A program made the translations under genes and the position numbers. A stretch of DNA of 34,303 nucleotides from Streptomyces huasconensis. GTDB lineage: Bacteria; Actinomycetota; Actinomycetes; Streptomycetales; Streptomycetaceae. Below the pieces are notes generated by a model. It was given only the letters and a program-made list of their open reading frames with translations. It ran no database searches and was not told the DNA's origin. Positions 1 through 8,414 of the stretch are shown here, one piece after another (within the stretch, counting starts at the first letter, position 1; each line of letters begins with the position of its first letter). Location: positions 1 to 34,303 of the forward strand of contig RBWT01000084.1 of assembly GCA_004010275.1 (NCBI GenBank), given 5' to 3'.

Positions 1-95
1 CCGCGGCCCCGCCCCACAACCGAACCCAAGGCGCCCCCCACCCCGGACCGACCCGGAAGCCGACGACGGCGCCCCCCCCCCGGCACCCACCCCCC

Positions 96-101
96 TACCG
101 T
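96..101 (+). promoter_or_regulatory. -10 element for leaderless kinase gene
   Basis: TACCGT lies 7 nt before the ATG at 109, so transcription would begin at or next to the start codon. A GTG at 100 falls inside this hexamer and is therefore an unlikely start. No clear -35 is visible. Confidence 0.5.
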
Positions 102-108
102 GAACCCC

Positions 109-1435
109 ATGGCGAGGGAGAGCGCGTGGCGTGAGTTGCGAGGGCGGGGATACCTCCGGAGCAGTGCTCCCTGGCGCAGCGCCGGCTACCTGCTCGGCGG
201 AGCCCTCCTCGGCGCCGCCGTGTTCCTCGTCGGCGCCGCCCTCACCGCCGTAGCCACCGCCCTGACGCTCGTCCTCGTCGGCATCCCCCTCCTCGCCGCC
301 CTCGCCCTCTCCGGCGTCCCCATCGCCGCCCTGGAACGACGCCGTATCCGCCTCGTCGACCCCGACCCGGCACCCACCCCGCACCGCACCCCGAACACCC
401 CCGGCATCCCCGCATGGCTCCGACTCCGCCTGACGGAGCAGGCCACGTGGCGCGAGCTGGCCCACGCCGCCCTGTTCGCCCTCGTCCTGTGGCCCCTGGA
501 CCTCCTCGTCCTGGCCGCCACCGTCGCCTTCCCCGTCCTCCTCGTCGCCGCCCCGGCACACCTCGCCACCGCCGGCGGCCCCGGTCACGACATCCGCCCC
601 GCCAAGCTGTGGCTCGTCGACGCCTACCCGGCGGCCTGCGGCACCGCGCTCCTCGGCCTGCTCCTGCTGGCCGTGCTGGCGTACCCGCTCGGCGCGTACG
701 CCGCCGCCCGCGCCGCGTTCGCCCGCCTCCTGCTCGCCCCGCGCGAGTCCGAACTCGCCGCGAGCCTCGCCGAGGTGACCCGCTCCCGGGCCCGGCTCGT
801 CGACGCCTTCGAGGCCGAACGGCGGCGGATCGAACGTGACCTGCACGACGGGGCGCAGCAGCGGCTGGTGGCGCTCACGATGCGCCTGGGCCTGGCCCGG
901 CTCGACGCCGAGCCCGGCAGCGCCCTCGCCGGGCAGCTCGCCGCCGCGCTCGACGAGGCGGGCCGGGTCCTGACCGAACTGCGGGAGCTGATCCGCGGCA
1001 TCCACCCGCAGGTCCTCGCCGACTACGGCCTCGCCGCGGCGATGGAGGACGCGGCGGACCGCTCGGCCGTGCCCGTGACGGTGACCATAGAGGGGGACGG
1101 GGCGCCGCTGCCCAGGCTGCCCGAACCCGTCGAATCCGCCGGGTACTTCGCGGTCCGCGAGGCCCTGGCGAACGTCGGCAGGCACAGCGGCGCGACCAGG
1201 GCCCGCGTCACCGCCGCGCACACCGGCGGAGTCCTCCGTGTCGACGTGTGCGACGACGGCCGCGGCGGCGCGGGCGGCCCGCGGTACGGGCCTGACCGGG
1301 CTCGCCGACCGCCTCGCGGTCCTCGATGGCACACTGACGGTCACCAGCCCGCCGGGCGGCCCGACAGTCCTGTCCGTGGAGATCCCGTGCCAAGCCCAGC
1401 CCCGACGCCAACCTCAACCCCCGCCCGCCGCCTGA
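109..1435 (+). CDS. Two-component sensor histidine kinase (one frameshift)
   Basis: Membrane sensor kinase of the NarL-partner (HisKA_3) class, about 441 residues once repaired. The first 220 residues hold hydrophobic segments in two pairs, as in the Streptomyces 'putative sensor' domain. The phosphoacceptor is His about 246 in ERDLHDGAQQR, followed by the ATPase N-box (REALANVGRHSGA) and G1 box (DVCDDGRGGAG). The G2 region (GTGLTGLADRL) is read only in the next frame. One extra G near 1277 (GCGGGCGGCC for GCGGGCGCC) explains the shift, and the repaired frame stops at 1435. The regulator starts at 1387 inside its 3' end, so the two are translationally coupled. The signal sensed cannot be inferred. 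Start 109 is preferred over GTG 100 because of the -10 element. Confidence 0.85.
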
Positions 1436-2070
1436 GAGTCGTACTCGCCGAGGACAGCGTGCTGCTGCGCGAGGGGCTGATCGGCGTGCTCGGCCGCTTC
1501 GGGCACGAGACGGTCGCCGCGGTCGGCGACGCGGACGCGCTGCGGGACGCGTGGCGGCGTACAAGCCGGACGTCGTCGTCACCGATGTGCGCATGCCGCC
1601 CGGCTTCCAGGACGAGGGACTGCGGGCGGCGGTGGAGCTGCGGGCGCGGCGGCCGACGCTGCCGGTGCTCGTGCTGAGCCAGTACGTGCAACGGTCGTAC
1701 GCCGCCGAGCTGCTGGACAGCGGGGACGGCACCGGCGTCGGCTATCTGCTCAAGGACCGCGTGGGCCAGGTCGAGCAGTTCGTGGAGGGGCTGACGCGGG
1801 TCGCGGAGGGCGGAACCGTCGTCGACCCGGAAGTCGTACGGCAGTTGCTGCGACGGCGGCGCGACCCGCTGGAGCAGCTGACGCCGCGCGAGCGGGAGGT
1901 GCTGGCGCTGGTCGCCGAGGGGAAGTCGAACGGCGCGATCGCGGGCCAACTGGTCGTCTCCGAGGCGGCCGTGGGCAAGCACATCGGCAACATCCTGGCG
2001 AAGCTGGACCTGCCCCCGCCACGGCGTCCACCGCAGGGTGCTGGCGGTCCTCGCGTACCTCAGAGGATGA
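1387..2070 (+). CDS. NarL/FixJ-type response regulator (two frameshifts)
   Basis: DNA-binding response regulator of about 227 residues, partner of the upstream kinase. The receiver begins RLRVVLAEDSVLLREGL, with the acidic pair E-D. The phosphoacceptor Asp is in VVVTDVRMPP (codon near 1584), and the conserved Lys is in GYLLKDRV. The C-terminal LuxR helix-turn-helix reads LTPREREVLALVAEGKSN through VGKHIGNILAKLDL. The frame is broken near 1550 (a G missing from GCGGTGG) and again near 2020 (one extra base in a C run). After repair the protein ends HRRVLAVLAYLRG at 2070. The two indels compensate each other and motifs are intact on both sides, so a sequencing error is more likely than a pseudogene. 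GTG 1387 overlaps the kinase by 49 nt. Confidence 0.82.
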
Positions 2071-2156
2071 CCCCGGCCCGCTCGCCTGAGCGATTACGAT
2101 CCACTCTCATGAGCGCGCCCGACCACGCACCCGGCAGCAGCTCGCCAGTGCCTCCG

Positions 2157-2975
2157 CTACGGATGCGTCACGAAGTCGATCAGTTCTTCCACTCTGCCCA
2201 GCAGCTCCGGCTGGAGATCCTTGTAGCTGTGGACCGAGCCGAGGATGCGCTGCCACGCCGCCCCCGTGTTCTCCGGCCAGCCCAGCGCCCGGCACACGCC
2301 CGTCTTCCAGTCCTGCCCCCGCGGCACCCGGGGCCACGCCTCGATGCCCACTGAGGACGGCTTCACCGCCTCCCACACGTCGATGTAAGGGTGGCCGACG
2401 ACCAGGGCGTGGTCGCCGGTGACCTCCGCCGCGATGCGGGACTCCTTGGAACCGGGGACGAGGTGGTCCACGAGGACGCCGAGCCGCGCGTCGGGGCCGG
2501 GGGCGAACTCCGCGACGATCGCCGGGAGATCGTCGATCCCCTCCAGGTACTCGACGACGACGCCCTCGATGCGCAGGTCGTCGCCCCAGACCCGCTCGAC
2601 CAGTTCGGCGTCGTGGCGGCCCTCGACGTAGATGCGTCCCGCGCGGGCGACCCGGGCCCGCGCCCCGGGAACGGCCACCGAACCGGAGGCGGTGCGCGAG
2701 GGACGTACCGGCGCCGCGCCCGCGGCCGGGCGGACCAGCGTCACCGTCCTGCCCTCCAGGAGGAACCCCCGCGGCTCCATCGGGAAGACGCGGTGCTTGC
2801 CGAAGCGGTCCTCCAGGGTCACCGTCGGACCCTGCGCGGTCTTCTCGCAGCGGATCACCGCCCCGCAGAAACCGGTGCTCAGCTCCTCCACCACGAGGCC
2901 GGCGTCCGCCGCCACCTCCGGGACGGGCTTCGGCTTCTTCCATGGGGGCGTGAGATCGGCGGAGTACTGGCGCAT
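2157..2975 (-). CDS. DUF3097 family protein
   Basis: Intact 272-residue protein that I recognise as the actinobacterial DUF3097 family, whose function is unknown. It starts MRQYSADLTPPWKKPKPVPE. It carries the family-typical stretches GRIYVEGRHDAELVERVWG, an acidic middle (YLEGIDDLPAIV) and GVLVDHLVPGSKESRIA near residue 175. The 'EGRHDAELVE' plus 'LVDHL' pattern resembles a Toprim-like metal site, but I infer this only by eye. There is no signal peptide or membrane segment. The start at 2975 sits 7 nt after a TATCGT hexamer and has no Shine-Dalgarno, so it is probably leaderless. It lies downstream of and parallel to the MBL-fold gene, 35 nt away. Confidence 0.8.
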   Translation of the reverse strand: MRQYSADLTPPWKKPKPVPEVAADAGLVVEELSTGFCGAVIRCEKTAQGPTVTLEDRFGKHRVFPMEPRGFLLEGRTVTLVRPAAGAAPVRPSRTASGSVAVPGARARVARAGRIYVEGRHDAELVERVWGDDLRIEGVVVEYLEGIDDLPAIVAEFAPGPDARLGVLVDHLVPGSKESRIAAEVTGDHALVVGHPYIDVWEAVKPSSVGIEAWPRVPRGQDWKTGVCRALGWPENTGAAWQRILGSVHSYKDLQPELLGRVEELIDFVTHP

Positions 2976-2982
2976 TCCGCCG

Positions 2983-2988
2983 ACGATA
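2983..2988 (-). promoter_or_regulatory. -10 element for leaderless DUF3097 gene
   Basis: Read on the minus strand this is TATCGT, 7 nt upstream of the ATG at 2975. No good -35 is visible. Confidence 0.45.
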
Positions 2989-3010
2989 GGAAGAGTGGGC
3001 AGGAGCGCCG

Positions 3011-3769
3011 CTACGACACGCCGGAACGTGCCGCCAGTGTGGCGCGCTGCGCACGGACAAAAGCCGCATCCACCACCGCACCGTGCCCCGGCACGTACCG
3101 CGCGTCCTCGCCGCCCAGCTCCAGGAGCCGGTCCAGCGCCGCCGGCCACCGCGAGGGCACCGCGTCCGGACCGGCCTGCGGTTCGCCGAACTCCTCGACG
3201 AGGTCGCCGCAGAAGACGATCTCCCGCCCGCCGCCCGCACCGCCCCCGTCGTCCCCGCCGGGCACCAGGACCGCCAGGTCGTGGCCCGAGTGGCCGGGGC
3301 CGACGTTCGCGAGGAGGACGGACGCCGCCGCGAGGTCGAGCGTCCACTCCCCGCACACCAGGTGGTGGGGGTGGACCAGGAGATCGACCGCCTCCGCCGC
3401 CGCCCGCCGGTCCAGGCCGTGCCGCACCGCGTCCGCGCACAGCTCCTCGCCGCCCTTGCCGAGAACCGTGTCGATGCCCACGGCCCCGTACACCTCCACG
3501 CCCGCGAAGGCCGCGGCGCCGAGGACATGGTCGAAGTGCGGATGCGTCAACGCGAGATGCGTCACGCGGCGACCGCCGCCGAGCAGCTCCCTGGCCCGCG
3601 TCCGCAGCGCCGCGCCCTCGGCCAGGCTCGCCCCGGCGTCGATCATCAGGGCCGCCTCGTCACCGACGACGAGCCCCGCCGTGCAGTCCCACACCGGCAG
3701 ACGGCACCGTCCCACGCGCGGTGCGAGCCGCTCCCAGCCCGCCGCTTCCCATGCCGGCTCCACGTCCAT
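3011..3769 (-). CDS. Metallo-beta-lactamase-fold hydrolase
   Basis: Intact 252-residue MBL-fold metallohydrolase. The zinc-binding motif is HPHFDHVLG near residue 97 (H-x-H-x-D-H), with a later His in VGPGHSGHDL, an Asp in VFCGDLVEEF and a His in YVPGHGAVVD. These are the usual five elements of the fold. The substrate cannot be assigned; relatives include glyoxalase II-like and lactamase-like hydrolases. It is probably cytoplasmic, as no signal peptide is visible. The start at 3769 follows a TAGCGT hexamer by 6 nt. It is read divergently from hrcA, and the 207 bp between them hold both promoters and CIRCE. Confidence 0.82.
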   Translation of the reverse strand: MDVEPAWEAAGWERLAPRVGRCRLPVWDCTAGLVVGDEAALMIDAGASLAEGAALRTRARELLGGGRRVTHLALTHPHFDHVLGAAAFAGVEVYGAVGIDTVLGKGGEELCADAVRHGLDRRAAAEAVDLLVHPHHLVCGEWTLDLAAASVLLANVGPGHSGHDLAVLVPGGDDGGGAGGGREIVFCGDLVEEFGEPQAGPDAVPSRWPAALDRLLELGGEDARYVPGHGAVVDAAFVRAQRATLAARSGVS

Positions 3770-3775
3770 ACGGTG

Positions 3776-3781
3776 ACGCTA
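3776..3781 (-). promoter_or_regulatory. -10 element for leaderless MBL-fold gene
   Basis: TAGCGT on the minus strand, 6 nt before the ATG at 3769. No convincing -35 is seen. Confidence 0.45.
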
Positions 3782-3849
3782 ACCGCTGCGGCGGCTCGTG
3801 GCATGACCAACCGGGCTTAGGGCACGCGCAACGGGGTGCGGGTCCGGCC

Positions 3850-3880
3850 TTGCCGGGTCCGTACCCGACGCCCGTACACT
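3850..3880 (+). promoter_or_regulatory. Probable hrcA-dnaJ2 promoter
   Basis: TTGCCG (3850-3855) and TACACT (3875-3880) are 19 nt apart. Transcription would then start near 3887, placing CIRCE in the early transcribed region, its usual position. A TTGACA at 3887-3892 lacks a matching -10 downstream. Confidence 0.45.
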
Positions 3881-3894
3881 GACCCTTTGACAGG

Positions 3895-3921
3895 CTGGCA
3901 CTCACCCGCGTTGAGTGCCAG
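3895..3921 (+). promoter_or_regulatory. CIRCE element (HrcA operator)
   Basis: Perfect inverted repeat CTGGCACTC-N9-GAGTGCCAG. The consensus core GCACTC-N9-GAGTGC is complete, with the N9 spacer of the known CIRCE consensus (TTAGCACTC-N9-GAGTGCTAA). It lies 55 nt before the hrcA start, so HrcA should repress its own operon. Confidence 0.95.
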
Positions 3922-3976
3922 GCAGCGGTCCACGCAGGGGATCACCGCGACGGACGACGTTTGGGAGGTGTGCGCG

Positions 3977-4993
3977 ATGCTCAGTGAACGCAGGCTCGAA
4001 GTGCTGCGCGCCATCGTCCACGACTATGTCGGGACGGAGGAGCCGGTCGGCTCCAAGGCGCTCACCGAGCGGCACCGTCTCGGCGTCTCTCCCGCCACGG
4101 TGCGCAACGACATGGCGGCGCTGGAGGAGGAAGGGTTCATCGCCCAGCCCCACACCAGCGCGGGGCGCATCCCGACGGACAAGGGCTACCGCCTGTTCGT
4201 CGACAAGCTCGCCGGGGTCAAGCCGATGACCGCCCCCGAGCGGCGCGCCATCCAGAACTTCCTCGACGGCGCCGTCGACCTCGACGACGTCGTGGGGCGC
4301 ACGGTGCGGCTGCTCGCGCAGCTGACCCGGCAGGTCGCCGTCGTGCAGTACCCCTCGCTGACGCGGTCGACCGTGCGGCACGTGGAGCTGCTCTCGCTCG
4401 CTCCCGCGCGCCTCATGCTCGTCCTGATCACCGACACCGGCCGGGTCGAGCAGCGCATGATCGACTGCCCGGCGCCCTTCGGGGAGTCGTCGCTCGCGGA
4501 CCTGCGGGCGCGGCTCAACAGCAGGGTCGCGGGCCGTCGCTTCGCGGACGTCCCGCAGCTGGTGCAGGACCTGCCCGAGGCCTTCGAGGCCGAGGACCGC
4601 GGCACCGTCTCGACGGTGCTCTCCACCCTCCTCGAGACACTCGTCGAGGAGACCGAGGAGCGGCTGATGATCGGCGGCACCGCCAATCTCACCCGCTTCG
4701 GGCATGACTTTCCCCTCACGATCCGCCCCGTTCTCGAGGCCCTTGAGGAGCAGGTCGTGCTCCTCAAGTTGCTTGGCGAGGCGACGGATTCGGGCATGAC
4801 CGTACGGATCGGTCACGAGAACGCCCATGAGGGCCTCAGCTCCACCTCCGTGGTCTCGGTCGGCTACGGTTCGGGCAGCGAGGCAGTCGCCAAACTAGGC
4901 GTGGTCGGACCGACCCGCATGGACTATCCGGGAACGATGGGAGCAGTACGCGCAGTGGCACGTTACGTCGGACAGATCCTGGCGGAGTCGTAA
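3977..4993 (+). CDS. hrcA: Heat-inducible transcription repressor HrcA
   Basis: Intact 338-residue HrcA, the repressor that binds CIRCE and controls class I heat-shock genes. The N-terminal winged-helix region (MLSERRLEVLRAIVHDYV, then VGSKAL, ATVRNDMAALEEEGFI and TSAGRIPTDKGYR) is the best-conserved part. The middle GAF-like domain and the C-terminal end (VGPTRMDYPGTMGAVRAVA) are also typical. The ATG at 3977 is chosen because GGAGG at 3964-3968 gives an 8-nt spacing and homologues start MLSERRLEVL; the frame is open further upstream, but that would run through CIRCE. The gene is autoregulated by inference from CIRCE. Its TAA directly abuts the dnaJ2 GTG. Confidence 0.97.
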   Translation: MLSERRLEVLRAIVHDYVGTEEPVGSKALTERHRLGVSPATVRNDMAALEEEGFIAQPHTSAGRIPTDKGYRLFVDKLAGVKPMTAPERRAIQNFLDGAVDLDDVVGRTVRLLAQLTRQVAVVQYPSLTRSTVRHVELLSLAPARLMLVLITDTGRVEQRMIDCPAPFGESSLADLRARLNSRVAGRRFADVPQLVQDLPEAFEAEDRGTVSTVLSTLLETLVEETEERLMIGGTANLTRFGHDFPLTIRPVLEALEEQVVLLKLLGEATDSGMTVRIGHENAHEGLSSTSVVSVGYGSGSEAVAKLGVVGPTRMDYPGTMGAVRAVARYVGQILAES

Positions 4994-6133
4994 GTGGCCA
5001 CGGACTACTACGCCGTACTCGGCGTGCGCCGCGACGCTTCCCAGGACGAGATCAAGAAGGCCTTCCGGAGGCTGGCGCGTGAGCTTCACCCGGATGTGAA
5101 TCCGGACCCGAAGACTCAGGAGCGCTTCAAGGAGATCAACGCCGCCTACGAGGTGTTGTCGGACCCGCAGAAGAAGCAGGTCTACGACCTCGGCGGCGAC
5201 CCGCTGTCCCAGGCGGGCGGCGGCGGTGGCGCGGGCGGTTTCGGGGCCGGTGGCTTCGGCAACTTCTCGGACATCATGGACGCGTTCTTCGGGACGGCGT
5301 CGCAGCGGGGGCCGCGGTCGCGTACGCGCCGTGGCCAGGACGCCATGATCCGCCTGGAGATCGACCTCGACGAGGCGGCCTTCGGGACGACCAAGGACAT
5401 CCAGGTCGACACGGCCGTCGTCTGTACGACCTGTAGCGGTGAGGGTGCCGCGCCGGGGACCTCCGCGCAGACATGTGACATGTGCCGCGGCCGCGGCGAG
5501 GTGTCGCAGGTCACGCGGTCCTTCCTCGGGCAGGTCATGACCTCGCGGCCGTGCCCGCAGTGCCAGGGCTTCGGCACGGTCGTGCCGACGCCGTGCCCCG
5601 AGTGCGCCGGTGACGGCCGCATCCGGTCGCGGCGGACGCTGACCGTGAAGATCCCCGCCGGTGTCGACAACGGCACGCGGATTCAGCTCGCGGGTGAGGG
5701 TGAGGTCGGGCCCGGTGGCGGCCCCGCCGGTGACCTGTACGTGGAGATCCACGAGTTGCCGCACGCGGTGTTCCAGCGGCGCGGGGACGATCTGCACTGC
5801 ACGGTCACCATTCCGATGACCGCGGCGGCGCTCGGCACGAAGGTGCCGTTGGAGACGCTGGACGGTCTTGAGGAGATCGACATCCGGCCGGGCACGCAGT
5901 CCGGTCAGTCGGTGCCGCTGCATGGGCGTGGTGTCACGCATCTGCGGGGTGGCGGGCGTGGTGACCTCATCGTGCACGTGGAGGTTCTGACGCCGACCAA
6001 GCTCGATGCCGAGCAGGAGCGGTTGTTGAGGGAGCTGGCGCAGCTGCGGGGTGAGGAGCGGCCTACGGGGCAGTTTCAGCCGGGGCAGCAGGGGTTGTTC
6101 TCGCGGTTGAAGGATGCGTTTAACGGGCGGTAG
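4994..6133 (+). CDS. dnaJ2: Molecular chaperone DnaJ (second copy, DnaJ2)
   Basis: Intact 379-residue type I DnaJ co-chaperone that stimulates DnaK ATPase. The J domain spans residues 3-68 with the HPD motif at 32-34. A Gly/Phe-rich linker (about 74-95) follows. Four CxxCxGxG zinc motifs are visible (CTTCSGEG, CDMCRGRG, CPQCQGFG, CPECAGDG), then the two beta-sandwich substrate domains. Streptomycetes carry two DnaJ proteins; the one fused to hrcA in an operon, as here, is commonly called DnaJ2, while DnaJ1 sits with dnaK-grpE. The GTG start touches the hrcA stop with no gap, so translation is coupled and expression should follow CIRCE/HrcA. A hairpin with a T-rich tail follows. Confidence 0.96.
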   Translation: MATDYYAVLGVRRDASQDEIKKAFRRLARELHPDVNPDPKTQERFKEINAAYEVLSDPQKKQVYDLGGDPLSQAGGGGGAGGFGAGGFGNFSDIMDAFFGTASQRGPRSRTRRGQDAMIRLEIDLDEAAFGTTKDIQVDTAVVCTTCSGEGAAPGTSAQTCDMCRGRGEVSQVTRSFLGQVMTSRPCPQCQGFGTVVPTPCPECAGDGRIRSRRTLTVKIPAGVDNGTRIQLAGEGEVGPGGGPAGDLYVEIHELPHAVFQRRGDDLHCTVTIPMTAAALGTKVPLETLDGLEEIDIRPGTQSGQSVPLHGRGVTHLRGGGRGDLIVHVEVLTPTKLDAEQERLLRELAQLRGEERPTGQFQPGQQGLFSRLKDAFNGR

Positions 6134-6153
6134 CGCCTTGAGCGGTTGTTGTG

Positions 6154-6197
6154 CCCCCGGGGCGGGTCTTCCTGTGCCGGGGGTGCTTTGTTTTTTG
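6154..6197 (+). terminator. Rho-independent terminator of hrcA-dnaJ2
   Basis: CCCCCGG at 6154-6160 pairs with CCGGGGG at 6177-6183, followed by TGCTTTGTTTTTT. A T-tract is unusual in this G+C-rich sequence, which supports a true terminator. Confidence 0.8.
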
Positions 6198-6221
6198 ACT
6201 GCGGGTTGGTTGTGGTTGCTC

Positions 6222-6425
6222 GCGCAGTTCCCCGCGCCCCTTCGGGGCTGGGTTGCGGCGTCTGTCTGTGCGGGTTGTGTGGGGTTGGGTGCGCAGTTCC
6301 TCGCGCCCCTTAGGGGTGGTTCCGGCCTCTGTTCGTGCGGGTTGCGTGTGGTTGCTCGCGCAGTTCCTCGCGCTTACGGGCGGGTTGGGGGGTGGGTTGG
6401 GCAGTTCCCCGTGCCCCTTGCGGGG
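6222..6425 (+). repeat. Tandem array of GCGCAGTTCC-type intergenic repeat
   Basis: Four copies of a core near GCGCAGTTCCCCGCGCCCCT ending in TTNGGGG start at 6222, 6291, 6358 and about 6400. The first two units are 69 and 67 bp long and share a G/T-rich half (TGCGGGTTG, TGTGGTTGCTC); the third is shortened. CCCC-TTN-GGGG can form a small hairpin. This array fills most of the 369-bp gap between dnaJ2 and the next gene, and I see no reading frame in it. The core is familiar from Streptomyces intergenic regions; its role is not known to me. Two further copies lie at the right end of the window. Confidence 0.85.
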
Positions 6426-6490
6426 CGGGCCTTGTGGGGATCTCGAGGTGGGGATCTCTGGGGCGATTCGGTCGGGTGTCCGGGGCGTGG

Positions 6491-6496
6491 GACGAT
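6491..6496 (+). promoter_or_regulatory. -10 element for leaderless nitronate monooxygenase
   Basis: GACGAT lies 6 nt before the ATG at 6503. No Shine-Dalgarno and no clear -35 are visible. Confidence 0.4.
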
Positions 6497-6502
6497 GCGG
6501 GT

Positions 6503-7585
6503 ATGTCCTCCGTGCTCAGCGATCTCTGCCGCCATCCGATCGTGCAGGCCCCCATGGCGGGCGGCGCGTCCTGTCCGCAGTTGGCCGCGGCCGTCTGTGA
6601 GGCCGGCGCCCTGGGGTATCTCGCCGCCGGGTACAAGACCGCCGACGGGATGTACCAGGAGATCAAGCAGCTGCGGGGCCTGACCTCGCGGCCCTTCGGC
6701 GTCAACCTCTTCATGCCGCAGCCCGACACCGCCGACGCCGCCGCGGTCGACGTCTACCGCAGCCAGCTCGCCGGTGAGGCCACCTGGTACGAGACGCAGC
6801 TCGGCGACCCGGACAGCGGGCGCGACGACGGGTACGACGCCAAGCTCGCGATCCTGCTCGACGACCCGGTGCCGGTCGTCTCCTTCACCTTCGGGTGCCC
6901 CACGCGTGACGTGCTCGACTCCTTCGCGCGCGTCGGCACCCTCACCGTCGTCACCGTCACCACGCCCGAAGAGGCGCAGGCCGCCCAGTGGGCCGGCGCG
7001 ACGCCGTGTGCGTGCAGGGCATCGAGGCGGGGGGACACCAGGGCACCCACCGCGACAACCCCGAGGCCGACGGCGCCGGGATCGGGCTGCTCTCCCTCGT
7101 CGCGCAGGTCCGCGAGACCGTGCAGATCCCCCTGGTCGCCACGGGCGGCCTGATGCGCGGCGCGCAGATCGCCGCGGTCCTCGCGGCGGCGCGCCGACGC
7201 CGCGCAGCTCGGCACCGCGTTCCTGGTCACGCCCGAGTCGGGCGCCCACGCCCTGCACAAGCAGGCCATGACCAATCCGCTGTTCCTGCGGACCGAGCTG
7301 ACCCGGGCCTTCTCCGGGCGGCCCGCGCGCGGCCTCGTCAACCGCTTCATGCGCGAGCACGGCCCGTACGCCCCCGCCGCCTACCCCGAGGTGCACCACC
7401 TGACCAGCGGCCTGCGCAAGGCCGCCGCGAAGGCCGGTGTCGCGCAGGGCATGGCGCTGTGGGCCGGGCAGGGTCACCGGCTCGCCCGGGAGCTGCCCGC
7501 GGGACAGCTCGTGGAGGTCCTCGCGGCCGAACTCGCCGAGGCCCAGGGCTCGTTGGCCGCCGGGGGTAAGGGCGGCGCCGCGTGA
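6503..7585 (+). CDS. Nitronate monooxygenase (two compensating frameshifts)
   Basis: FMN-dependent enzyme of the 2-nitropropane dioxygenase/nitronate monooxygenase family, about 360 residues, oxidising alkyl nitronates. The N-terminal motif HPIVQAPMAGG and SFTFGCPT are typical, as is the FMN phosphate region VQGIEAGGHQGTH with its catalytic-type His, and LVATGGL followed by AAQLGTAFLVTPESGA. The frame is lost at about 7000 (a G missing in GGCGCG-GACGCC) and recovered at about 7190 (one extra base in GCGGCGGGCGCC). Net length is unchanged and every motif is present, so a functional gene with two read errors is the simplest view. It ends in a 4-nt overlap with rsmE (GTGA), so they form an operon. 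Confidence 0.87.
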
Positions 7586-8322
7586 CCGCCCCCGTCTTCG
7601 TCGTCGGGCACTTCGAGGCGGACCGCGGCGGACCGTACGTACTCGACGGCCCCGAGGGACGCCACGCCGTCTCCGTGAAGCGGCTGCGCGCCGGGGAGGA
7701 CGTCGTCCTGACCGACGGCGCCGGACGGTGGGCGCACTGCGTGGTCCTCGACACCGAGGGCAAGGACCGGCTCGTCGTACGGATGGACCCGGTGACCGAG
7801 GAGCCCGAGGAGTCGCCCCGCATCACCGTCGTACAGGCGCTGCCGAAGGGGGACCGCGGGGAACTCGCCGTCGAGACCATGACGGAGACCGGTGTCGACG
7901 CCATCGTGCCGTGGGCCGCCGCCCGCTGCATCACGCAGTGGAAGGGCGAGCGCGGCCTGAAGGCGCTCGCCAAGTGGCGGGCGACCGCGCGCGAGGCGGG
8001 CAAGCAGTCGCGCCGGGTGCGCTTCCCCGAGGTCGCCGACGCGGCGTCCACCAAGCAGGTCGCCGCCCTCCTCGCGGGCGCCGACTTCGCGGCCGTCCTG
8101 CACGAAGAGGGCAGTGCGCCGCTGGCCACCGCCGAACTCCCGGCGAGCGGGCACATCGTGCTCGTCGTGGGACCCGAAGGGGGCGTCTCCCCGGACGAGT
8201 TGGCGGCCTTCGCCGAGGCCGGCGCGAAGCCGTACCGGCTGGGACGCAGTGTGCTGCGCACCTCGACCGCCGGCACCGCCGCCACCGCGCTGCTCCTCGG
8301 ACGCACGGGCCGCTGGTCCTGA
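7582..8322 (+). CDS. rsmE: 16S rRNA (uracil-1498-N3) methyltransferase RsmE
   Basis: Intact 246-residue SPOUT methyltransferase that methylates U1498 of 16S rRNA using S-adenosylmethionine. An N-terminal PUA-like domain (to about residue 75, with GRHAVSVKRLRAGEDV) is followed by the knotted SPOUT domain. Diagnostic stretches are QALPKGDRGELAVETMTETG, REAGKQSRRVRFPEV, VGPEGGVSPDEL (SAM-binding knot) and YRLGRSVLRTSTAGTAA. The GTG start overlaps the nitronate monooxygenase stop by 4 nt, which fixes the start and implies translational coupling. Confidence 0.95.
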   Translation: MTAPVFVVGHFEADRGGPYVLDGPEGRHAVSVKRLRAGEDVVLTDGAGRWAHCVVLDTEGKDRLVVRMDPVTEEPEESPRITVVQALPKGDRGELAVETMTETGVDAIVPWAAARCITQWKGERGLKALAKWRATAREAGKQSRRVRFPEVADAASTKQVAALLAGADFAAVLHEEGSAPLATAELPASGHIVLVVGPEGGVSPDELAAFAEAGAKPYRLGRSVLRTSTAGTAATALLLGRTGRWS

Positions 8323-8414
8323 CCTGACCGGACCTCCGCCCTCTGCCGCCCCCGGCGGACAGATGGCCGCAAGCGGTCTACCGCACCGGCACAGAGGGTG
8401 GCACTCTGCCCTGT

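Noticed and set aside
2079..2092. CGCTC-GCCT-GAGCG as a terminator after the response regulator
   Set aside because: A 5-bp stem is too weak to support.
3887..3892. TTGACA as the -35 of hrcA
   Set aside because: No -10 at 16-19 nt downstream; that region is the CIRCE dyad itself.
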